Shown here: in pieces, positions 11,792 through 18,200 of the stretch
Numbering within the stretch: the stretch's first letter is position 1
Layout: each line of letters starts with the position of its first letter
Source: JACQHJ01 sp964624955
Lineage (GTDB): Bacteria; Patescibacteriota; Microgenomatia; Levybacterales; UBA12049
DNA length: 18,200 nt
Direction: 5' to 3'
Assembly: GCA_964624955.1 (NCBI GenBank)
Contig: CAZUZF010000018.1
Coordinates: 1 to 18,200, forward strand
The notes under the pieces: model-generated
What the model saw: only the letters and a program-made list of their open reading frames with translations
What the model was told of the DNA's origin: nothing
Database searches by the model: none
Translations under genes and position numbers: made by a program

Positions 11792-14141
11792 TTGCGTTCT
11801 CCAACTGGTGTACGTCTTTACCGTATTTTATCCTTGATAATTCCCTTATAAGTTCAGCTACTCTTGGATTTTCCATTTGTTTTTCTTTACTCATATCTCT
11901 TGTCAAATCCATTGAGAACGGACTTACAGGCTCATTGTTTACGATTGTTTTTACATAGGCGTTGAAGACGTCTACGTTAATTAAGTCAGCCTCTGTAAAT
12001 GTAGGCTGGAATTCGTGCTGAAGGTAGTTTGCATCTGTAACGCCGACCCTAAAAGAAACTATTGTTCCTACGTTTCCAAAGATTGCGTTTTTAACTTCTT
12101 CATCCATTTGGCCTATAAACTGATTGGCAACGACAAGATTAAGTCTGTATTTTCTTGCCTCAGAAAGTATCTGGGCAAAATCAGGAGTGGCAAAATTTTG
12201 AAACTCATCTACATAAAGATAGAAATCTCTTCTTTGCTCCTCAGGTATATCTTGTCTACTCATTGCGGCAACCAAGATCTTTGGAACCAAAACAAGACCT
12301 AGAAAGCTTGCATTTTCCTCTCCGATTTTTCCTTTTGAAAGGGAAACTAGAAGTATTTTTCCTTCATCCATTGCTTTTCTGAAATCAAATGAAGAATACG
12401 ATTGTCCTATGATATTTCTCATCATCTTGTTCGTTACAAACCTGCCAAATTTGGAAACAATGTAATCCAATGTTTCAGATTTGTGAAAATCATTGGTCTG
12501 GGCTATCTGATCTGTCCAATAACGTCTGATAATAGGATCGGAAACTTTTGGCAAAAGTTCTTGAACAAAGCTTGAATCAGTTAGGGCTCTTACTACCTCA
12601 ATAAAGGTTGCTCCGGGTTCGCTCATGACTGTCAACATTGCATTTCTGATTGCATGTTCAAAACGAGGACCGATAATACCTGTTTTATTTGGATCATAAA
12701 GTTTGTACATTAGGCCAACAATACTTGATACTATATAGTGTTTTTCCTGTTCAGTTTGGGCCTCTAACATATTCAGTCCCATTGGTCTTTCTGTGTCAGA
12801 GGGATCAAAAAAAATTACATCCTCTGCCCGCTCGGGTGGAATTAAAGGCAAAAGCTTATCAATTGTGTCATGAGGGTCTATAAAGCATACTCCCTCACCA
12901 TTTCTAATGTCTTGCAAAATCATATCTTTTAGAAACTCTGATTTTCCAACACCTGTTTTTCCAATAACATACATGTGTCTTCTTCTATCATCTTTTTGAA
13001 TATAGACAGGTTTTGCCATACCCCTGTACGTACTCATTCCAAGATACAGTCCGCTCTCTGCAATTTGAACTGGCGCTGGTGCTTTTTTGGCATTAAGCCA
13101 GTAAATATGAGGAGTAGCTATTGCCTTATTTGGAAAATGAAAGACTGTCGCGAGCTCTTCAGAAGTAAGCACTGATAAAGAGCCTCTCATAGGAAGAAAC
13201 CTATAAACAAAATCTGTTATAAAGTTTCCTTTAAGCCAGATTCTTGATTTGGTAAAAGAATTAGAGCCGTCAAACTGGTCAAAAGCTGCTTCTAGATTAT
13301 TTAGATGAGCCTCAGCCGCTTCTTTGCTGGTTGAAGATACAACAAGTCTTATAATAGTATAAAAACCTGGTTTTGAGATTTTTCCTTCAATTCCCTCAAG
13401 CTCTTTTGGATCTGAAGAATATTTTGCAGTTTCTGGATTTGATTCTCTTTTTTTAGTCTGCGCAATATATGCTCTTCCCAACTTACTCCATTTAGAATTG
13501 GCTCCACTTATTAAAATCTGGATTGCAGCTCCTTCTTGCTCGCTCATTTTAGACAAAACTGAAGTTAAGGAAGATAGCGGGTCAACAGCCAAATCTTTAT
13601 AAACTTTAATTGGTTTATAGTTTGAGTCTTTAAGTTTTAATTGTTTAAATGCAACTGTTCCTTCCTTTGAAAAAATGTTATATTCATTGCCAACAACAAA
13701 TCCTGGCCTTGTACTTTTAATATTTCCTTCTTCTGCAACTCTGATTTCAGCATCGGGATATGAAGCATTAATCTGCTTTTCAATCATATCCCTGTATTTG
13801 TTTGGGGTATAGATATAAAATCTTATATCTCCTGGCATACCAACAATCTCAAAAGAAATTGGGTATCTGTACTTTAAAAAAGCCAGTCTTCCACTTGGTT
13901 TTATTCCAGCCAAAGCTGCAAAAAGCTGTTCGGCTGCATCAATTTTAATTTCATTTTCTCTAGGAAGGGCTATCTGAAGCAAAGTTGAATCTAGTGATTT
14001 TTGCTCTCTTTCTTTGTTTCTGTGCCAGATAACCAAAAGATAACCAAATAAAGCGACCAATACTCCTGTTGCCGCCAAAGAAACTGCAGCTGAAATAATT
14101 AAAAAAACTATGTTTGTAAAGTTTAAAAGTAATGACTCCAT
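11769..14141 (-). CDS. Membrane-anchored TraD/VirD4-like ATPase (DUF87 type)
   Basis: P-loop motor ATPase of 790 aa. One or two membrane segments occupy residues 9-39 (NIVFLIISAAV...FGYLLVIWH). A long region (about 60-350) of unassigned fold follows. Then comes a RecA-like motor: Walker A GKTGVGKS (394-401), FIDPHD (about 420-425), Walker B LYVDEF (642-647, with D645 and E646) and a VVANQF sensor (about 670-675). The C-terminal part resembles the TraD/TraG coupling-protein domain. Such proteins move DNA or protein across the envelope in type IV secretion and related systems, and similar genes are common in CPR genomes. No other secretion or pilus gene is visible. A GGAAGGAG site precedes the ATG, and the 165-aa gene ends one base upstream. 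Confidence 0.85.
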   Translation of the reverse strand: MESLLLNFTNIVFLIISAAVSLAATGVLVALFGYLLVIWHRNKEREQKSLDSTLLQIALPRENEIKIDAAEQLFAALAGIKPSGRLAFLKYRYPISFEIVGMPGDIRFYIYTPNKYRDMIEKQINASYPDAEIRVAEEGNIKSTRPGFVVGNEYNIFSKEGTVAFKQLKLKDSNYKPIKVYKDLAVDPLSSLTSVLSKMSEQEGAAIQILISGANSKWSKLGRAYIAQTKKRESNPETAKYSSDPKELEGIEGKISKPGFYTIIRLVVSSTSKEAAEAHLNNLEAAFDQFDGSNSFTKSRIWLKGNFITDFVYRFLPMRGSLSVLTSEELATVFHFPNKAIATPHIYWLNAKKAPAPVQIAESGLYLGMSTYRGMAKPVYIQKDDRRRHMYVIGKTGVGKSEFLKDMILQDIRNGEGVCFIDPHDTIDKLLPLIPPERAEDVIFFDPSDTERPMGLNMLEAQTEQEKHYIVSSIVGLMYKLYDPNKTGIIGPRFEHAIRNAMLTVMSEPGATFIEVVRALTDSSFVQELLPKVSDPIIRRYWTDQIAQTNDFHKSETLDYIVSKFGRFVTNKMMRNIIGQSYSSFDFRKAMDEGKILLVSLSKGKIGEENASFLGLVLVPKILVAAMSRQDIPEEQRRDFYLYVDEFQNFATPDFAQILSEARKYRLNLVVANQFIGQMDEEVKNAIFGNVGTIVSFRVGVTDANYLQHEFQPTFTEADLINVDVFNAYVKTIVNNEPVSPFSMDLTRDMSKEKQMENPRVAELIRELSRIKYGKDVHQLENAIAQRARL

Positions 14142-14142
14142 C

Positions 14143-14640
14143 TTAAATGCTCCTTCCTGTTATTTTTGCGTGTGCTTTTTGTGCATTCTCTTTAATTAAT
14201 TTAACTATCAAAGTAGCAAAACCAAAAATTGAAGGCAGAAAATAAGCCTTTTCAACATGCTCTAGGGGATCACTATTTCCTTTATATTTATTAATAACAT
14301 CCTCTGCCTGACTTTCATCCATAAGCTGCACAGTGCCTGTTGGCTCAATAGTGGGAAAGTTATTTTCAAGCGAATGTTTAACCCCAATTTGTTCATGTTC
14401 TTGCGTTAGTTGAGGTTTTTCAGACGCAACCTTAACCCCCACAGTTTCTACTTCCCTATCTAGAACCGGTTGTGTTTCGGAATGTGCTACAAAGTCTGAA
14501 ACAGGTTTTTCTACTTCTTTATTTATAGAAGAGCTTAGGCCGTTTTGATACTGCCCGCTTGAACTGTTCTGAACAGGTAAATTACTGTTGTCCACGTTGT
14601 TATTATTTGGGTTTTGGGTATTATCCATCATGTTAATCAT
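14143..14640 (-). CDS. Uncharacterised 165-aa protein with C-terminal membrane segment
   Basis: Not recognised. Residues 1-110 are rich in Asn, Gln, Ser and Glu, look disordered, and show no repeats. Residues about 115-130 (AEDVINKYKGNSDPLEHV) are helical, and a single hydrophobic segment (FLPSIFGFATLIVKLI, about 134-149) is followed by a basic tail ending GRSI. This suits a tail-anchored or membrane-associated protein. The stop is one base from the start of the membrane-anchored ATPase gene, so the two are surely co-translated and the protein may be an accessory or localisation partner. The true start could be the second or third Met (MDNTQ). The role is inferred from context only. Confidence 0.65.
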   Translation of the reverse strand: MINMMDNTQNPNNNNVDNSNLPVQNSSSGQYQNGLSSSINKEVEKPVSDFVAHSETQPVLDREVETVGVKVASEKPQLTQEHEQIGVKHSLENNFPTIEPTGTVQLMDESQAEDVINKYKGNSDPLEHVEKAYFLPSIFGFATLIVKLIKENAQKAHAKITGRSI

Positions 14641-14695
14641 ACCATTTTTAGATAAAAAGGAGCAATTAAATTAACTTTATAAATTCATTACAAAA

Positions 14696-14845
14696 TTACT
14701 TATCAAAACCACAATCAGGACATTTAGTTAGCTTTCCTTCTAAAACCAAAGAGAGTTCTAAATCATCCGGTTCCCAACCACAATTTTTGCATTTGATTTT
14801 ATAACAAATCTTGCAATTTTTATTTAAGTTTTTATCTTCCATCAT
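14696..14845 (-). CDS. Small zinc-ribbon protein (49 aa)
   Basis: A short gene below usual length cut-offs. Translation from the paired ATGs at 14845 and 14842 gives 49 or 48 aa containing three CxxC pairs: CKIC, CKNCGWE and CPDCGFDK. Four cysteines can form one rubredoxin- or zinc-ribbon-like site and two are left over. Charged residues between the pairs (WEPDDLELSLVLEGKLTK) resemble small zinc-ribbon domains. The first ATG directly abuts the stop of the 407-aa gene, so it is part of the same cobalamin-riboswitch-controlled transcript. The cysteine spacing and tight coupling make it credible, but no function can be given. Confidence 0.72.
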   Translation of the reverse strand: MMEDKNLNKNCKICYKIKCKNCGWEPDDLELSLVLEGKLTKCPDCGFDK

Positions 14846-16069
14846 TTATTGTATTAACGTAGACTGCTGAGACCATGGAACACTTGCGTCACAATCTGGA
14901 CAAGTAATTTTTCCTCCTTCAATTATAGCTTCGACTTCTCTTCTACAGAATGGACACGTGCAACAAAGCTTAGTTGTTTCTTGCAAGGAAGTACTCTCAT
15001 TAGTTTCCGCAATGCCTTTTTTAGCTGTAAACGACCAGGTATTTACCGTTGCTTCATTAACTGGTGTTCCAAAAGGACCAGATGCTTTCATACCGCCTGA
15101 CATACCACAAAATGTCATAACTTGCCTTACATTTTCTCCTAAATGCCTGTTTTGTTGAAAAATTACAAAAGCTGGGGGTACATCTAAATCTGCATGCTTT
15201 GGAACATTCATATGCAAGCTTTCCTGATGTCCCCAATCTTTATGGAGAAGGTCTTTATCTGCCCTTCCAAGCATTACATCAAAGTCATCTGCAATTTCAT
15301 CTCTTGTTGCACCATTTGCAAGTCTTTGCGCCAAGTTTCCTATCATTACATCAAGATCTAAGTGTTGACTTCGCATTATGTCTTGCCCGTGTAAAAGATA
15401 CTGTTCTATTAAAAATGCAGGCGGAACAGCAAAATGTGTATATCCCTTTTGCTTAAAATAGTCTCTTAAACTATTCCAGAGAGTATAAAAACTCTCTGTT
15501 CCTTCTCCTTTGGAAACGCTAACTGGAGAGGTAAGAATAGATTGCTCTGTTGGTAATACTTTTGTATCGGGATTAAACCCGTTTAGTATTTGCGCTTGGT
15601 CTTCTCTATTAAACCATGTATCAAAGGAAAGAGCTTTTATCTCTCTTTCATTATCCTTTTTACCCGGTAAAATGTGGTAAAAGTAAATTGGCGTGTGTCC
15701 CGGATATCCTGGAATTGGCTTGTCTGGAGAAGGAGAAATTAGCATTATTGTTGAATGCAAGGGAAGCGTAAAAAACCTCTCACGCGCTTTATTAAATCCT
15801 TGGGTTTCCAAAGCATATCTTCTTTCAATTGTTTCTGTCGGAGATTCTTCTTCGGATTTAATAAAAGAATTATTTAAATCACCTCTATGTTCATAACCAA
15901 CGCTTGTAACTTGATCCCCTCTTACTGTTAAGTTAAAAAAGCTGGGAGCGTGAGTTCTTTCATAGGCTAGAGTACTCAGACTCTTCTTCGCAGATGCTAC
16001 TTTTGCAGCATAAGAAATTCCCCTTTCTGCTAATCTCCTTTGTTCATGTTCTAAATTAAATGCAGGCAT
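14846..16069 (-). CDS. Uncharacterised 407-aa zinc-ribbon protein under cobalamin riboswitch control
   Basis: Not recognised. The first 350 residues appear to be a soluble domain with no signal peptide or membrane span, and include RFFTLPLHSTIMLISPSPDKPIPG (about 101-124), PIYFYHILPG and a late FCGMSGGMKASGPFG (about 321-335). The C-terminus is a zinc ribbon with CPFC and CPDC (about 372-375 and 388-391). A GAGGAG Shine-Dalgarno seven bases before the ATG lies inside the riboswitch expression platform, so translation or transcription should depend on cobalamin. The gene follows nrdJ and pduO and is tightly followed by a small zinc-ribbon gene. B12-switched genes usually encode B12 import or synthesis, or a B12-independent substitute for a B12 enzyme; which applies here is unknown. 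Confidence 0.72.
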   Translation of the reverse strand: MPAFNLEHEQRRLAERGISYAAKVASAKKSLSTLAYERTHAPSFFNLTVRGDQVTSVGYEHRGDLNNSFIKSEEESPTETIERRYALETQGFNKARERFFTLPLHSTIMLISPSPDKPIPGYPGHTPIYFYHILPGKKDNEREIKALSFDTWFNREDQAQILNGFNPDTKVLPTEQSILTSPVSVSKGEGTESFYTLWNSLRDYFKQKGYTHFAVPPAFLIEQYLLHGQDIMRSQHLDLDVMIGNLAQRLANGATRDEIADDFDVMLGRADKDLLHKDWGHQESLHMNVPKHADLDVPPAFVIFQQNRHLGENVRQVMTFCGMSGGMKASGPFGTPVNEATVNTWSFTAKKGIAETNESTSLQETTKLCCTCPFCRREVEAIIEGGKITCPDCDASVPWSQQSTLIQ

Positions 16070-16076
16070 AAAAAAA

Positions 16077-16226
16077 CTCCTCTAAAATCTTTCGAGAAGT
16101 TTTTGTATTAAAAATACACTTCTAGCTCGGAAGATTTATTTATCCCTTTTTGGGAACGGGGCTCTGACTTTAACAGTTGCGGCACAGCGTAGGAGTCTCA
16201 CCTACTTCACCCGAAAGCGGACCTTA
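16077..16226 (-). promoter_or_regulatory. Cobalamin riboswitch
   Basis: Read on the minus strand, the aptamer core shows GGTGAGACTCC (16192-16202), then the B12-box-like GCCGCAACTGT (16173-16183), AAAGTCAGAGCCC, and the 3' element CCGAGCTAGAAG (about 16119-16130). These follow in the canonical order. The expression platform holds two exclusive hairpins. In one, CTTCTC (16094-16099) pairs with GAGGAG (16077-16082), hiding the Shine-Dalgarno of the 407-aa gene and preceding seven T's. In the other, AGAAGT (16118-16123) pairs with ACTTCT (16095-16100). Because the AGAAG strand also belongs to the aptamer end, ligand binding should favour the off state. It lies after the pduO stop, so nrdJ and pduO are upstream and not under its control. 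Confidence 0.88.
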
Positions 16227-16772
16227 TTACCTTGTAGTCCACTTTATTTCTTTTTCTTTTTGTTTATAATTTATATCTCTTGCGTACATAAAAAGCAAAT
16301 CCGAAAGTCTGTTTAAAAAAACAATAATGTCTTTGTTTATTTTTTCTTTTTCTGATAGCTCTACCACTCTTCTTTCAGCTCTTCTTACTAATGTTCTTGC
16401 AAAATGAAGACCAGCTCCTGGCCTTCCCCCACCTGGCAGGATAAAGTTTTCAAGTTTTGGCAGTTTTTTGGTTAAATTATCAATTTCTTTTTCAAATTCC
16501 AAAACTTTTTGGCTTAGATATTTTGAAAGATTCTTATCTTTAAATCCTACTGGAGAAGCCAAAGACGCTCCCACTTCAAAAAGATCTTTTTGCAATGTAT
16601 TTATTTTATCTTTAAGTTTTTTATCTTTAACATTGGATAAAACAACTCCTAAATAACTATTTAACTCATCAACAGTCCCATACGCGTTGACACGTAGGCT
16701 TCCCTTAGAAACTGTTTTCCCCGCATAAAGTGATGTTTTCCCTTTGTCTCCAAATTTTGTATAAATTGACAT
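16227..16772 (-). CDS. pduO: Cob(I)alamin adenosyltransferase (PduO type)
   Basis: Transfers the adenosyl group of ATP to cob(I)alamin, forming the adenosylcobalamin used by the upstream ribonucleotide reductase. The 181-aa product starts MSIYTKFGDKGKTSLY, the PduO N-terminal ATP motif. It continues with RVNAYGTVDELNSYLG, FILPGG, the arginine helix ARTLVRRAERR and FLNRLSDLLFMYAR, all family hallmarks. The open frame extends 53 codons upstream, but that portion overlaps nrdJ in another frame. The ATG at 16772 sits one base after the nrdJ stop and gives the normal N-terminus. The nrdJ-pduO pair is thus almost certainly one operon. Confidence 0.95.
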   Translation of the reverse strand: MSIYTKFGDKGKTSLYAGKTVSKGSLRVNAYGTVDELNSYLGVVLSNVKDKKLKDKINTLQKDLFEVGASLASPVGFKDKNLSKYLSQKVLEFEKEIDNLTKKLPKLENFILPGGGRPGAGLHFARTLVRRAERRVVELSEKEKINKDIIVFLNRLSDLLFMYARDINYKQKEKEIKWTTR

Positions 16773-16773
16773 A

Positions 16774-18200
16774 TCAACACTCGGAGTAACCACAAGAGTA
16801 GCATTTCTTGCAACCTTCTTCATAGGCAAGAGTTGCTCCTCCGCACTCGGGGCAGATATCATATAAACCAGTTGATGATCCGTGAGTAGCTGAGAGGTTA
16901 CCTGTTTGAGTTTGAAGCGATAATTGTTCAACTTTTACAATCTCTTGTTTGTCGTCTTTGAGAGTGTCTGCTGCCACAAGATGGGTAATTGCCTGTCCAT
17001 TTGAATTACCATTAACTACTGTTGTATTAGAAAGACCGTTGCCATTTGCAACACCACTTGCTAAAGGCTTTTTATCTTCAACCAAACCGTTTATCCTAAA
17101 GTCAAAGTGTTTGGAAAGTATTTTGGCAACAGCGTCAGGTAAAGATCTAACTCTATTTTCTCCAAAACCAACACTTCTTGCTCCTCCGATGCCAACCAGT
17201 TGCGCAACCACATGCCTTATTCTCTCCCTAGGAGGAAGTTGACCATTAATTCTAAGATTTAAGGAGATCATTCTTCCCAAAGCATCTGCCATGGCTGCAA
17301 CATCAGATCCAGATTTTCCTACAATAATAAATACCTCAAAAGGTTGGTTATTTGCATCATGGTTTATCGTTATCCACGTTTTCCCAACTGGTGTTTCTGT
17401 TCCATATGTTACTCCCTCTACCATCATTGGCCTTGGAACAACAGGAACAGATGTTTGAGCTTTTGCACTAGAAGCCTCTTTTTTATCCTCATCTTCTTTT
17501 CTTGACAATACACCTTGTCTTGATCCATCTCTCATATATGTAATACCCTTGCAGCCTGTGTCATATGCCATCATGTATAGCTTTTTAACGTCTTCTACGC
17601 TGTGGGAATTTGGCGCATTTACAGTTTTAGATATTGATGCATCAACGTATTTTTGGACAACCGATTGCATCCTTACGTGGTCTTGGGGAGTTAAATCATT
17701 GGCGCTAACAAAATAATCTGGGCGGCTATCATTTGGATGTGCTTTTTTCCATTCTCCATAAAGGGAGTGATAAACAGCTTGTTTACCAAGTCTTCCGCTG
17801 TGGTAATATTCAAACTCATAAACTGGTTCAACTCCGGATGAGGCACCGGATAAAAGAGAGGTTGTTCCTGTTGGCGCAGCTTGTAAAAGCATTGAATTTC
17901 TAATTCCCCACGCAGCCATTTTTTCCCTCACTTCTTTTGGAAGTTCCCTTATAAACAGTCCCTTTAGATGCTTTTTCTTATCTATCTTTGGGAACGGTCC
18001 TTTTTCTTTGGCAATATTTACGCTCTCATCATAAGCAGCATCTCTTATAGTTTTATAGATTTTGTCAACTATTGGTACAGCTTCATCTGATCCATATCTT
18101 AAATGCATTTTAATTAAAGCGTCCGCAAGCCCTAGAGTTCCAAGACCAATTCTTCGCTCTCCCTCAAGCTGCATTTTTCTAATTTCAGGATAAATATATT
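16774..18200 (-). CDS. nrdJ: Adenosylcobalamin-dependent (class II) ribonucleotide reductase, 3' part
   Basis: Reduces ribonucleotides to deoxyribonucleotides with a B12-derived radical, needing no oxygen. About 474 C-terminal residues lie in the window; the frame runs open past the right edge, where codons before the first in-window Met continue the family sequence. Visible elements are RRIGLGTLGLADAL, the loop APTGTTSLLSGASSGVEPVYEF, and a TSCPD-type domain (VTYGTETPVGKTWITIN...GADALGRMISLNL region, then GIGGARSVGFGENR). The C-terminal cysteine cluster CPECGGATLAYEEGCKKCYSCGYSEC region shows several Cys pairs typical of NrdJ tails. It ends in TGA one base before pduO. Catalytic N-terminal motifs are outside the window. 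Confidence 0.95.
   Translation of the reverse strand, partial: YIYPEIRKMQLEGERRIGLGTLGLADALIKMHLRYGSDEAVPIVDKIYKTIRDAAYDESVNIAKEKGPFPKIDKKKHLKGLFIRELPKEVREKMAAWGIRNSMLLQAAPTGTTSLLSGASSGVEPVYEFEYYHSGRLGKQAVYHSLYGEWKKAHPNDSRPDYFVSANDLTPQDHVRMQSVVQKYVDASISKTVNAPNSHSVEDVKKLYMMAYDTGCKGITYMRDGSRQGVLSRKEDEDKKEASSAKAQTSVPVVPRPMMVEGVTYGTETPVGKTWITINHDANNQPFEVFIIVGKSGSDVAAMADALGRMISLNLRINGQLPPRERIRHVVAQLVGIGGARSVGFGENRVRSLPDAVAKILSKHFDFRINGLVEDKKPLASGVANGNGLSNTTVVNGNSNGQAITHLVAADTLKDDKQEIVKVEQLSLQTQTGNLSATHGSSTGLYDICPECGGATLAYEEGCKKCYSCGYSEC

Noticed and set aside
16773..16931. N-terminal extension of the adenosyltransferase
   Set aside because: It overlaps the nrdJ C-terminus in another frame; the family N-terminus MSIYTKFGD begins at 16772.
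1..18200. CRISPR array, insertion sequence or prophage
   Set aside because: No regularly spaced repeats, transposase, terminal repeats or phage structural genes were seen.

Overview
The window is bacterial chromosome, AT-rich and densely packed, most likely from a Candidate Phyla Radiation (Patescibacteria) organism of Microgenomates type. The lineage is inferred from several things: a B12-dependent ribonucleotide reductase with its own cobalamin adenosyltransferase, a TraD/VirD4-like ATPase with a membrane anchor, several conserved-looking but unrecognisable proteins, a self-splicing intron in a compact tRNA, and promoters that sit almost on the start codon. MurD, MurI, an FtsB-like protein, bacterial Tgt and Shine-Dalgarno sites exclude archaea. 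TGA is used as a stop codon by several genes, which excludes the recoded Gracilibacteria/SR1 code.

Layout. Positions 1-5503 are read leftwards. tgt and an unknown gene come first. A TrpR-family repressor follows, with its own strong promoter, then an unknown 298-aa protein, two tandem histidine-phosphatase-fold proteins (the second lacking the catalytic His) and trpS, which runs off the left edge. At 5553-6416 a rightward gene encodes a sigma-like helix-turn-helix joined to NUMOD3-like repeats. It abuts the convergent unit tRNA(CAU)-murI-murD (8577-6417). An unknown 185-aa gene (8621-9178) diverges from a second CAU tRNA, which is interrupted by a 191-nt group I intron (9244-9503). A BrnT/BrnA-like toxin-antitoxin pair, an unexplained inverted repeat and an FtsB/DivIC-like gene follow leftwards. 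A tyrosine recombinase (10724-11584) runs rightwards. The rest (11679-18200) is leftward: nrdJ, pduO, a cobalamin riboswitch, an unknown 407-aa zinc-ribbon protein, a 49-aa zinc-ribbon protein, a 165-aa protein, the 790-aa ATPase and tRNA-Ile(UAU).

How the parts fit. NrdJ needs adenosylcobalamin, PduO makes it, and the riboswitch senses it to control an uncharacterised gene. MurI supplies D-glutamate to MurD. The TrpR-like protein probably autoregulates through a promoter that closely resembles the E. coli trp promoter/operator and lies in the same gene string as trpS. The most unusual signals are the B12-switched unknown gene, the intron splitting a CAU tRNA just before its anticodon, the tRNA-Ile(UAU), and the trp-like operator.
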